Part shown: in pieces, positions 46,720 through 58,250 of the stretch
Layout: each line of letters begins with the position of its first letter
Numbering within the stretch: the stretch's first letter is position 1
NCBI RefSeq assembly: GCF_030253575.1
Contig: NC_080559.1
Span: 34,281,501 to 34,345,500 of the forward strand
DNA: 64,000 nt
Direction: 5' to 3'
Origin: Rhododendron vialii
Lineage: Eukaryota > Streptophyta > Magnoliopsida > Ericales > Ericaceae
Position numbers and translations under genes: made by a program
Notes under the pieces: model-generated
What the model was told of the DNA's origin: nothing
Databases searched by the model: none
Seen by the model: only the letters and a program-made list of their open reading frames with translations

Positions 46720-49700
46720 ATGGGGGCGGGGGTACTGCCGGATCTGTGGACGTTGATTCTGATTCCGCTCTGCGCCGTCGTGGGAATCGCGTTCTCGCTC
46801 ATCCAGTGGGTGATTGTGTCGCGCGTCAAGGTGTCGGTGGAGAAGCAGTCGCAGCCGGCGAACAACAAGAATGGGTTCAGCGAGTCGTTGATTGAGGAGG
46901 AGGAAGGTATCAACGACCACAGCGTCGTGCAGAAATGCGCCGAGATTCAGAACGCCATCTCCGAAGGTGAGACCTTTTCAGCTTAGGCTTTGTTCTTCCT
47001 ATGTTATTGATTTGTATTTTTTTTCTGGATTTTCTGAATTTCTATTGTATTTACCTCTACTTTTTTTGAATAAATTATGGTTTCGCCGAAACGAATTTGA
47101 AAAGAAAAAATTACGAAAAAAAGTTTGAAACACTAGCTTGTTGTGGTCCGTTCTATTTGAACTTCTTTCGATTTTGTTTCCTTTTTTATGTTTTTTTATT
47201 TCCTCCCATCAAGACTAATGATTGATACTAAAAGTTTGGCCGGAAACTAAACCAGAAATTACGAAAAGTAAGTGATACGGAAGAAAAATATTAGAACAAG
47301 ACCTGTTTTCAGGCAAGATTTTTTTTGTTGTCGGCATCTTTTGTTTTTCCTGAGCTTTTTTGTTTGGTTCAAAACTGTGGGTGGAATTCGAAATCATTTC
47401 TACGAATATGAAAAAAAAAAAATCTAAATTTCCTTTTTAATTGTAAAATCTTCGGTACACATTTTTGTTTCCTCTTGTCTGTGATAAACCAAAAAATAAT
47501 ACTTTTACTATAAGTTAATGAGATTCTGTAAAAGTAAATGATTTTTCAGACATCCCAAACACATAGATCTCGTGAATTTGGTGGTTTGATGTTTGGTAGA
47601 TCTGGTGGTGGATTTCATCCATGGAAATGCTTACCTCATCCCAGTGAAGGATAATAGGTAAAAAGTGCATCGACGTCGAGATAAGTGTATTTATATATGT
47701 GAAAGTGTATTAATATCGATAAGATAAGTGTATTTATATATGTGAAAGCGTATTAATATCGATAAGATATGTATTGAAGTCTGAACTCATTTGACATTAT
47801 TTGCATATTAGCCTAAGCCAACTAGGCGGAGGTTAGCAAGACCTTTCATTGATTGGTGCTTGTTGGATTTGTGTTTTCCATTTGCAGTTTGCTTGTATTG
47901 ATTTTTGGTAGGTGGGAAGTTTTCATTCATATACATCATTTGCGTAATTGCATACGAATGTACCTGCATACATCTCTTGCCGTGTATATACGTATCTGCT
48001 CGTCTTTTTATATTTTAGTTATTTACTGTAACTATGTACGACTAATAATAGTTTTTTTTTTGGTAAGTACGACTAATAATTGTTGTTTAATTGAATCTTG
48101 TTTTGATGCTTTTTCAGTGAATCCGTTTTACCTGTTATTTAATGCCTTGGGTGTATTAATTCTTGTCTCGTAGCCTATATACAAGGTAATTATTGGGGCC
48201 TAAGACGCAAACCCAAAAGGGGGTAACTGATTGAACCCACTATTGATCCACCACATTCGAATCTTCTAGGAAAGAAGTGTCAAGTCCTTGTCTTTTTCTA
48301 AGTTAACAGTTGGTGGTAGGTCCAGCTAGGAAATGGAAGCCTCTAGTGTTGATTTTCTTCAGTGGACCCTCAGGTGTTATTACTCTTTCATTAGGACCAT
48401 AGGTGGTGATTAAGAATTTGAATTTAATGGGAATAGTACTGGAAAATAATTATTCTCTTAAGCAACATATAAGGAGAATCAGGTTCTAAGCACCATACAT
48501 TTTTGATGTAGAGTGCCCACAGCAAAGTGTGTGGAGCCCAAAATTTGGCTCGCAGCACGACCCAAGATATCAATTTCTGTCGATGGAAGATAAGATAAGA
48601 GGAAATAGATTAAGGTGGTTTGTACATGTTTATAGCAGGTCAACCGATGCAGTAGTTAGAAAGGGGATGGTGACATTGGAGGTGGTAGTTCAAAAGGATC
48701 TAGGTCTTTTGAATATTATGGAACACGATACCCTCGATAGAGCTTAATGGAAATAACAGAATTTATGGTGCAGACCTGAATTGATTGGGACTTAAGGCTC
48801 TATTTGGTTAGTGGTAGATTGGCATTGTGATACTTGTAGTGTGTTGTGACTCTGGTTTGACTGTTACACTTGTTGATTTCTTTAAATCCAAGCTATTCTC
48901 AAATATGTGAGGAGAGCTTCCGGTTAACTCTACTTTTGATTTATTTGATGTCTCAGGGGCAACATCCTTCCTCTTTACTGAATATCAGTATGTTGGGATT
49001 TTCATGGTTGCTTTTGCGGTGTTAATCTTTCTTTTCCTTGGCTCCGTGGAGGGATTCAGCACGAAGAGCCAGACTTGTAGTTATGACAGCACGAGAATGT
49101 GCAAGCCCGCTCTTGCCACTGCTGCCTTCAGCACCATATCCTTCCTGCTTGGTGGTGTCACTTCAGTGGTTTCTGGCTTTCTGGGAATGAAAATTGCTAC
49201 CTATGCAAATGCCAGAACCACCTTGGAGGCAAGAAAGGGTGTTGGGAAAGCTTTTATCGTTGCATTTAGATCCGGTGCAGTCATGGGTTTCCTCCTTGCT
49301 GCCAACGGTCTTTTAGTGCTGTACATTACCATCAACCTCTTTAAGTTGTATTATGGCGATGATTGGGAAGGCCTCTTTGAATCTATAACTGGTTATGGCC
49401 TAGGTGGATCCTCTATGGCACTCTTTGGCAGAGTAGCTGGAGGTATTTATACAAAAGCTGCGGATGTTGGTGCTGATCTTGTGGGGAAGGTTGAGAGGAA
49501 CATCCCTGAGGATGATCCTAGAAATCCTGCGGTACGATACCATATGCCTTACAAACTCTTGAAACTCTTTTAAAGTTTTACTGCCCTTTGCTGATATTAT
49601 CTTTTTCATTTTCTCCATTTCTTAGGTTATAGCTGATAATGTTGGTGACAATGTTGGGGATATTGCTGGTATGGGGTCTGATCTATTTGGTTCTTACGCG

Positions 49701-52661
49701 GAATCTTCATGTGCTGCTCTTATTGTTGCTTCCATCTCCTCTTTCGGGATCAATCATGACTACACTGCAATGCTTTATCCTCTGCTCGTCAGTTCTATGG
49801 GAATCCTTGTTTGTTTGCTAACCACCTTATTTGCAACTGATTTCTTTGAAATCAAGTCTGTAAAGGACATTGAGCCAACTTTGAAGAAGCAACTCATTAT
49901 CTCTACAATATTGATGACTGTCGGTATCGCGATAGTCAGCTGGGTTGCGCTTCCATCTTCCTTCACTATCTACAATTTTGGAGCCCAGAAAGAAGTAAAG
50001 AACTGGTAAGGTTAATGATCGCTACTTTGGGAGAAATCTTTTTTGTGGCCTTATTTCCCCATAACCAGTTTTGTTTCGATGTGTGCCGGATAGAGCTAGG
50101 GTTGGGGTTCGATGTTGTTTTTCCAAAGCATTGAAGGCAGGATTCCTATCATTAAAATACATTTATTTCATGTGAACTCATCCCCAAATGTTGGATTCTT
50201 AATTATAGAATGCCTTGTGATTTCAACCCTCTAATGTTTAATTCCACGTGCAGGCAGCTTTTCTTGTGTGTTTGTGTTGGTTTGTGGGCTGGGCTTATCA
50301 TTGGGTTCGTAACTGAGTACTACACTAGCAATGCATACAGGTATCTGGTTTTGGCATCATTCGAGTTTTCCCTTGATACATTTCCAAGTTACTGGTTTTA
50401 ATGCTAGCATTTCATTATTTTTCAGCCCTGTGCAAGATGTTGCTGATTCCTGCCGCACTGGAGCTGCTACGAATGTTATTTTTGGCCTTGCATTGGGATA
50501 TAAGTCGGTCATTATTCCAATTTTTGCCATTGCAATTGGAATTTTTGTTAGTTTCAGCTTTGCTGCTATGTATGGTGTCGCAGTAGCGGCCCTAGGAATG
50601 CTGAGCACAATAGCAACTGGATTGGCCATTGATGCATATGGTCCCATCAGTGACAATGCTGGAGGTATAGCTGAGATGGCTGGAATGAGCCATAGAATCC
50701 GAGAAAGAACTGATGCTCTTGATGCTGCAGGAAACACCACAGCAGCTATTGGAAAGGTATATGCTTACTTTTCCACCAGCCAAAGCCAATCTATTTGTTT
50801 TTTTTTTGTCTCCCCGTGTTCTACTTTTCCAACAGCCAAAGCCAAACTATTGTAGTTGCTTTGCTCTGTCGTATAATGTATCAGATGGTTTTCAGTTGAT
50901 AGTCTCCCTTTTGATTGTCTTGATTCTCCTTAAATATGATATAGGGTAATATTCATCGGAAATCCCTTTTCATGTATTGGTATCTTGTAAATTCTGAAGC
51001 AAAAGTTTCAGGCTTGTGTTCCACATTAAAAGCGAATATCGCTTTGTTTCTGCTTGGTTTCCACCCATTTAGAATTACTAGAAACTAGACCAATTGGAAC
51101 TCATCAGAAGGACAAGAGGTTTTTTCAACAACAGATGCCTAGTGTGGAGAATATTTCTAACAAAAGGTATTCTGCTTTTGGTATTAGGGCTTTGCAATTG
51201 GGTCTGCAGCTCTTGTTTCCCTGGCCCTCTTTGGTGCCTTTGTGAGCCGTGCAGAGATTTTGGCTGTTGACGTGTTGACACCAAAAGTTTTCATTGGATT
51301 GCTGGTGGGTGCGATGCTCCCATATTGGTTTTCTGCCATGACAATGAAGAGTGTCGGAAAAGCTGCTCTGAAGATGGTGGAGGAAGTGCGCAGGCAATTC
51401 AACACCATCCCTGGCCTCATGGAAGGGACTGCCAAGCCAGACTACGCTACCTGTGTGAAGATCTCCACGGATGCCTCGATCAAAGAGATGATTGCTCCTG
51501 GTGCTCTTGTCATGCTCACACCCCTCATTGTCGGCATCTTGTTCGGCGTGGAAACATTATCTGGTGTGCTTGCTGGATCCCTCGTCTCTGGTGTACAGGT
51601 ATACTGTAGTTGTTGCTTTCCGGAAATATTCGTTTTGGTTGTAATGACAAATGACTAATGACTTTTATAGTAGGCTAGTAGCGTAATTCACTCTATTTCA
51701 CTTGGACTGTAAAATTGTTCAGTGAATATGAGGTCTTAGTGTCACGTTTCATGTTAATTCGCGTGTCTAAGTACAAGGCAACACAACAACCGAATGTTCC
51801 TTCCTTAATGGGTGTGAAAAAGCATATGATGCCTAATATGGGAGTTTCATGCATAGCTAAATAGGAAACTGAGGATACTAAACCTTCTTGTTTGGTGAAT
51901 GTCCAAGAACACATGTTGGACACACACGTCTTTTCCTAAATCAAGTGTAAGCGTGGGATAAGGTTACTTCATACAGGTAGAAGAGCTCATTTAAGTCTCC
52001 ATAGAGATAGGTGTCTTCGCATTGAGTAGTTAGAGTACATGCCATTTTTTGGCAGAAAGGCTCACTCTTATCTTATGGTCTTCATTTGCAGATTGCCATC
52101 TCTGCGTCCAACACTGGTGGCGCTTGGGATAATGCCAAGAAGTATATTGAGGTAAAGAATTTCGAATTTGACACAAATTATTCCTCTTGCTTGGTATCGT
52201 TTTGCTTTTTTGGTTTTCTAGTCTCGTTTCTGAAGAAACACATAAAATTCGTTTCACAAACTGCTTCTGGAAACTGCTTTTAGGATTTTCAGAAATTGTT
52301 TTTAGGAACAAATGCATAAAACTATGGAAATGATGTGTGTCTTTTGAACTTTTCATTATTTTAGCTCTAGAAAAATTGAGTTGTGGAAATGGAAAACGGA
52401 AAGCCCTCCTATAATAGGCTACCTTACACTTTGGTATCGATTGTGACGTGATAGGCTGGTGCTTCGGAGCACGCAAGGACCCTTGGCCCGAAGGGATCCG
52501 ACGCACACAAGGCAGCTGTAATCGGTGACACCGTTGGGGACCCGCTCAAGGACACATCTGGACCATCACTCAACATCCTGATTAAGCTAATGGCTGTTGA
52601 ATCACTTGTGTTCGCTCCCTTTTTCGCTACCCATGGCGGCCTTCTATTCAAGATTTTCTAG
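46720..52661 (+). CDS. AVP1: Vacuolar H+-translocating inorganic pyrophosphatase, type I
   Basis: Eight exons: 46720-46966, 48957-49531, 49626-50005, 50254-50340, 50426-50756, 51188-51598, 52092-52151, 52455-52661; 765 residues against about 770 for Arabidopsis AVP1. It hydrolyses pyrophosphate and pumps protons into the vacuole. About 16 membrane segments are expected. Seen: the N-terminal segment [20 protein letters not shown]; the substrate-binding motif [11 protein letters not shown] (252-262); DNVGDNVGD (278-286); EYYTSNAYS; and near the C-terminus [28 protein letters not shown] at 532-541 has Ala at the position marking potassium-dependent (type I) enzymes. The start fits AVP1 in position and in the following sequence. 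Intron 1 (2.0 kb) carries a LINE fragment. All key motifs look intact. Confidence 0.95.
48581..48777 (+). mobile_element. LINE-like reverse transcriptase C-terminal remnant in AVP1 intron 1
   Basis: The frame reads [19 protein letters not shown] and then TDAVVRKG and [16 protein letters not shown]. This resembles the K-M-R-E-N-R-L-R-W-F-G-H-V-x-R-R segment common in plant LINE-derived sequences. It is short and truncated at both ends. Confidence 0.6.
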
Positions 52662-54888
52662 AAGAACAAAGAAGGGAGTGCTAATACTGCAGGGGATTCT
52701 CCAACCGATTTCCCTATGATCGTTGTCGTCTTTTTACCTGGTTATTCTGTGTCCTTCATTCTCCGCCAGGTCTCCTCCTCCTAACTTCTATTTCAACTGT
52801 ACTTTAGATTCTGGTGTAGAGAAATTTTTCCCCGTTATTGGAGTTGATGATGTTGATGAAAATGTTCAATCTTTTGAAGAGTTGGGATAGCTTTGTTGTT
52901 CTTTGCCTACGTAAATGCACATGATGTTGGTCATTGGTCTATTCGATTTGCAACTTTTATGGGTCAATGTCAAATTATACCAGTAGTTAATGTCTTTTAT
53001 GATCTTCTTTTTTGAGAAGTCTAGCTGTAAGAATCTACTGCTGCCCTGGACTCGTAGACCAAAATCCAAGTATTTTTTTTTTGGTCAAATGATAGGGGAG
53101 ATCGTTTACATCATGTATGAGAGTTACACAGTACAAACCCAGGACACTACATTAATTATGGGAGTCCACGAGATATCCAAGTTTAATTACTCAACCAATA
53201 CAAGAAATAAGCCCATCGAAGAATCAAAAAAATGAAGGAAAAACCCTTGTAAGGGAAGAACATCCAAATGCTTTTGGAAAGATTTGAAATCTTGACTTCC
53301 TAGTAAGATGTAAGAGTCTTGGCTAACTGAGCTAGCCCAATTGGTCAAATCCAAGCCATTAACATGTTGTGATTAAAAACTCAGGTACTTAAAATGGTAA
53401 GATAGACAGCTTCGCGAGGAGTTTTTTTAAACTAGAATTGCATGGGTTTTACTTGTGTTTCATGTTTCATGTTTAGTGATCTAGTTGGTTATTCCTATAA
53501 GGTTAGAATTTGGGACGAGGATTCTTGGATTTCTCAGTGTGAGAGATTCCTTAATGTTTTCGTAAAAGAGGGGTGTAGAATGGTGGAAATATCGTGTGTG
53601 CAGAGCATGATCAGCCTGATCAGCCTGTGGCAGGATCGTGCTTATAAAACATACAATGGGGAGGGTGTCTGAGGTTGGAGGCAACACCGATTAGCACGAA
53701 AGGGTATGAGACATTGTTGGATTTGGTGGGGTGGTTGGATTTGGCATTTGAGTCTTTGAAGAAAGAGTTGTTTGAGCTATATTGTGAGGAATCAATTCCT
53801 TAGGAAATTGTAACAGAGAAAAACAATTAGAAATTCATAACGTGGGATATGATATCGGTACTCATTTTGTTTGTTGATTCCGCAGTTTAATTTTTTTAGG
53901 ATAATTCGTGTATCCTGGACTGCTTTAACTAAAATTTGGATAACGTTCGAGTAGATATGCTCTGATCGTACAAATCGTGCTAAACTTGAATCAGGAATTT
54001 CCTAAAGTTGGTTGGAGTTCAACATGACACAAGTGAATCCTTGGGGTATACGTTTTTATCTCGAAAGAAACGATCACAGAGAGATGCCGATTGTCTCCTA
54101 AATCTTGGATGTCATTCTCGTTTCTCTAATAATAAGACTCATAGTCAGATGGCATAGTATACCAAAGCAATTGTGGATTTGGTCTCTCCTGAAAGCATAA
54201 TGGCAGATGGCTGATTTCTCTCCAGAAACCATAGTGGCATATAGGACCGATTGTCTGCTGACACTGGATGTTGATGTGTTTCTATAGTAGTATGACTCCA
54301 AAAGAAGCCTCTCAAATCCTCTGTACCAGAAATTTGGTGAGCTCATGTTCCGTTGTGTTTTTGGCCATTGGATAATTTGATACTTTTAAGGGATACAAAA
54401 TTTAACTTGATCCAACGACCGGAAATACATAAAGAACAGAGGAATTTGGGTACGTAGGACTTGAGCTCCAAAAGAAGGGCTACTAGTTTGTGTCAAACCC
54501 AGTATACTTAGATCATAGGCCGAAGGGATTGGTGGGTCCGGACTCCGGAGGATCAACCGGAATTGTCGAAGTTGCCTTGGAGTGGGCCTGCATTGCCCCT
54601 TCATTCAGAGAGAGCGTTTATCATAAAGAATATCAGTGACTATGACAAAATAAAGGCCGTACTTTTAATTCAATAGCATGAACACAAAAAGATGATTATA
54701 ACAAACCAAACCAAACCAAACCAAACCAAATGATGTTCAAAAAACACAAACCAAGCCAAAGAAACAAACTGAATCAAACTAGGCCTTGTGTTCCAGTCAG
54801 CTACAAGAGTCATTTTTCGTCATTCTGGAGCCAATGTGTTTGTGTTCAATCCGACTATCCAAAGACATCTTTCCTTTACGCAAGAAAA
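52662..54888. other. Spacer between convergent AVP1 and dioxygenase genes
   Basis: Contains the AVP1 3' region, a reverse SINE (53092-53345), an unrecognised frame at 53442-53672, and repeat-like DNA at 54000-54650. A short ACCAA-type microsatellite lies at about 54703-54730. No intact gene was seen. Confidence 0.45.
53092..53345 (-). mobile_element. tRNA-derived SINE, reverse orientation (copy 2)
   Basis: On the minus strand the head reads GGGCTAGCTCAGTTAGCCAA (box A-like) followed by a weakened box B (GTCAAGATTTCAAATC). The plus-strand body shares TACAAACCCAGGACACTACAT and AAGAAATAAGCCCAT with copy 1 at 10075. Confidence 0.7.
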
Positions 54889-56906
54889 TTAGATTTTCAC
54901 ACTATCAAGAGGTACCAGCCCTTTCTGAAAGCATTCGTAGTTAAGAGCAGCATAATTCTTCACTTTCTTGTATAATCTTGGTCTTTTCTCATCCACCAAT
55001 TGATCAATAGGTTCGATCTCTTTCTCTGGATCTGGCCTCTTGAACATGGCGACAGTAATCTTCTCCCTTTCCCTGTTAGTCACTACCCTGTGGAATGGGC
55101 TCTTGAATACTCCATTACTCATTATCTGGATACACATGAAAAGGCCAATTCTGCTAATGAGTAAAGCTTCTTATCTTCTATATTAGGGAGATAGAATGTA
55201 GTTCTTAGGTTCGGTTGGAGGGGGAAAATTCCCCTACTAGAACACAATCTAACAACTACCACCCAACACACTAAATGTCGTGTATGTAGCAATAACTTAA
55301 CATGTGTTCATAGAGTGTGTACTAAGGCCATATACTGTTCGTTTTCTATTTGCGCGCGCAAACACACAATAATACAGGAGATGATTTTCTAAGAGGTCAA
55401 ACCCATTACCCATCATACTAAGCAGATTCGCTCACCCCCCTCTAGCTCAAAGGCCGAGCTAAAGCCCAAATCTATTTCTCTCTGAAGTTCTGCCTATTGC
55501 ATTAGTCAAGCTTGGATAACTGAGAACTAGGACTTACTAGATGAAAGACCGTGATTAGTGAAGGGCTTAAAAGAGCCTTAGGTAGCTGCTATGTATGGGT
55601 AAATTGCTTCGTCAAAAATAGTCACGGGTTTCTTACTTGTGATGTATTGGCTAAAAAAAATCCAAGCAATGCTCAGTTGAAAGCATATTTCCATGATGCT
55701 TTTGTGCAAATTAGACAAAAAGAACGTACCTGCATTTGATCACCAAGATTGACAAACAGGGCATGAGGAATTACGGGAACTGTAAGCCACTGGTCCTCTT
55801 TCAAAACTTGAAGGCCTTGTACTTCTTTGTCTTGCAGTAGAACAGTGACCCCTGATCCGTCCGAATGGGGTTTGACCCCGAACACGTGGTCTGGTCTGGT
55901 ACAAGTTGGGTAGAGGATGAATCTCCCTTGCATAACTGATCTGTCTCCAAACTGTTTTGAGAAGCTGCTCTCTTCCAATTTCAGTGATTTTGCCATGGCC
56001 TTCAATAAAATACCAACTACAGAATCGATGTTCATGGCGAATTCATCAATTGTCTCCCTGCAATAACATAGAAACTGAATGCTGGTTGCTATATCTTGAT
56101 CGTGGGTTGTCAAGCATATAAGAAATCATTAATGCTGTTACTCTCTTTTTTGCCTTGGCCAATTACGTAAAAACGGAATGTTTTCCCCTCTCTGCGTAGC
56201 CAAGATCCAGATGCAAGAGTTTATTGATGCTACGTTTGGGTCTTCAAATCTATGGAGGGAAGATAACAGTAGAAATTGTACGAATGAAAGAATTCACCTA
56301 AAATCTTGCGGCTTTTCTGGCCACAACTTGAGATCTCTTTGATCTTCTGGGTATATTAACACAGAGAGACGGTCAGACCAGTCAAGAACTTGTTTTTCTG
56401 TGACTAAAGAGTCAAGCCCATACCCTTCCTTTGCAACAGCTGCTTTACCATGTCTTTGCTTTTCCTCGATTGGAAGCTCAAAGAACTTTATGATGACTTC
56501 CCTTACCTTGTCAAGAAACTGGAATGATATCCCATGCCCTATTACCTGATAACCAGTAAAAAACCATTACCAAATCAATACTAAGGAGGGACATCCGATT
56601 ATAAAAAAAGAAAAGAAAAGGGTATTGAGAATTTGAAACCTGAAAGCAACCCCAAGAGGATAGAGCTGATCTGAGCTTGTCCAATTCCTTTTCTGTTTCT
56701 TCTATGGATGATTGCAGTGAAAAGAGACTGATATCAATGGTGGGGAGTGAAGCTAGCGGAGGGGAAGTGTCTACTGGACCATAAGGGTTGTCTCTAACGA
56801 TAAATGGGGGTGGGGGGTCGCCTCCGTTGATGGATATTTCTTGAACGCTCCTGGGCGGCGACAAGGTCATTTTTTCAGGGTTGGAAGGAGTTGCATTTTC
56901 AGCCAT
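54889..56906 (-). CDS. 2-oxoglutarate/Fe(II)-dependent dioxygenase (plant DOXC class)
   Basis: Four exons (minus strand): 56640-56906, 56298-56545, 55730-56057, 54889-55125; 359 residues, normal for the class. Exon 1 carries the N-terminal non-haem dioxygenase domain ending SSWGCFQ, joining VIGHGI as in relatives of SRG1, codeine demethylase and norcoclaurine synthase-like proteins. The double-stranded beta-helix shows the iron ligands H236 and D238 (KPHSDGSG) and H293 (SPFHRVV). The usual 2-oxoglutarate-binding R-x-S is replaced by K303-I-T305. The C-terminus has the RPRLYKKVKNY block typical of this group. The substrate is unknown; specialised metabolism is the usual role. The start used is MAENATPSN; an upstream in-frame ATG at 56955-56957 would add 17 residues. 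A 36-bp duplication and a MITE lie just upstream. Confidence 0.92.
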
Positions 56907-56949
56907 CTTGGGTTTTGCAGAGAGGTAGAGGGAGAGTTGAAAATTTGGT

Positions 56950-57020
56950 TTATGCATAAAGCTCTGGGCAAGTTGAAGAATTTTTTATGCATAAAGCTCT
57001 GGGCAAGTTGAAGAATTTTT
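56950..57020. repeat. 36-bp tandem duplication at the dioxygenase 5' end
   Basis: TTTATGCATAAAGCTCTGGG followed by CAAGTTGAAGAATTTT occurs twice in tandem, about 45 bp upstream of the chosen start codon. The first copy overlaps the upstream in-frame ATG. Confidence 0.9.
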
Positions 57021-57022
57021 CA

Positions 57023-57186
57023 GTGCCAGCTCGGCACATTCAGACCGTCTATTGCGATTTTAAACGGCTCAGATTTGGAGAGAGAAAAAAGAGAGAGAGT
57101 GGTGGGGGTGAGAGAAGAGAGAGGATTTCAATTTATAAGTCCTCAAAAAGTTCATTGAACGGTCTGAATGTGCCGAACGGGCACCA
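57023..57186. mobile_element. Small MITE directly upstream of the dioxygenase
   Basis: Left CCAGCTCGGCACATTCAGAC and right ACGGTCTGAATGTGCCGAAC are inverted copies, with a perfect GGCACATTCAGACCGT core. The interior is purine-rich with GA repeats. It lies about 120-280 bp before the start codon. Confidence 0.75.
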
Positions 57187-58250
57187 GGTGGAATATACCC
57201 ATCCGAAACCAAAAAAAAATTATCGGGCAAGTTTGGACTGTTCTCACAACGTGGGAATCAGATGGATGAATGGTGGTTTATAAAGAATCGATAGATTAGG
57301 CTTGTGGTCGGGGTATAGAACTGCAAGCATGCTACAATGGCCCGACACCGCAATTGGGGATGGGGTGTCCTGGTTTAGGTGGTGGACCATTCGGAGTGAT
57401 CCCGGAGTTGGTGGTGGTCCTTGACTCATTGGTAATAATTGCAAAGCCCCGACAAGGCGATTGGTGTTGTTTACGTGGTACTTTCAATCGTTTACGTAAC
57501 GACATATTTTGCGGTAATGATGTTTAGGCTCCGTTCTACTAACTAAAATATACTTATTTTTTGAGTTAAAAGTGATGTATTATGTGAGAATGACATGTCT
57601 CGTAAAGCAAAAAATAAGTACTACTAAAAATAAAAACTTTAACGCAACGGGGCCTAATTCACTTTTGTTGGGTGATTGAAAGATAAGAAGAGATCCACAT
57701 TGTGGGGTTGTTAAAGGTAAAAACTCACCATCAAAATCTTAGAAAAGTTCACTAAATACAAAATTAATAAAAAACAGACAGACTTTTAGATTATTGGTAT
57801 TGGGCAAAAATTGGGCAAAAAGCTAGCCAAAGCAATAACCTGGAAACAAAAACAATCCCAAATAACACACAATAAGCCATTACATTGACTAAACCATAAT
57901 AAAGAAAGTTATTACATTTTGAGACCATAAACTGTCCAGTAGTTCAAATTCTCCTACTTAAATTACAAACCCAAATGTCTTGCCTTGCACCTTCTGAAAG
58001 GTCCCTTCCAAATTCATAATAAAGTCGTCATAAGTCATACATGTTCCAAATTCATAACATATACATAATTTAATAATGACTGCATTTTGTCCACATCCAA
58101 AAAACAAAAGCAGTGGACAAAACACAGTCATTTGAAAGGCATTTGTACCTTTAAAATATACACCTTTTGCCAATTGCCCACATCCAAAAAATAAAACAGT
58201 GGACAACCTTAACCATACGCCAACACAATTTATAATGATACTAAAAACAT
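57187..58250. other. Spacer between the dioxygenase and the MULE relic
   Basis: No gene recognised. A MITE of the GGCTCCGTT family lies at 57528-57655. The block with ACATCCAAAAAA, CAAAAGCAGTGGACA and related phrases (58080-58205) is an imperfect local duplication. The far inverted end expected for the MULE was not found here. Confidence 0.4.
57528..57655. mobile_element. Small MITE with GGCTCCGTT ends
   Basis: Left TAGGCTCCGTTCTACTAACT, right inverted TAGGCCCCGTTGCGTTAAAG; interior with AAAAATAAGTACT as in the copy at 17673-17811. Related ends lie at about 46040-46140. Confidence 0.6.

Noticed and set aside
46720-52661. Type II (AVP2-like, Golgi) pyrophosphatase
   Set aside because: The N-terminus, [10 protein letters not shown] and overall length match the potassium-dependent type I vacuolar enzyme.
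53281-53336. Possible tRNA gene on the minus strand
   Set aside because: The head resembles a tRNA, but box B is degenerate and the body is shared with other SINE copies.
53442-53672. Short frame after AVP1 as a gene
   Set aside because: No domain recognised, no supporting splice structure, and it lies among repeats.
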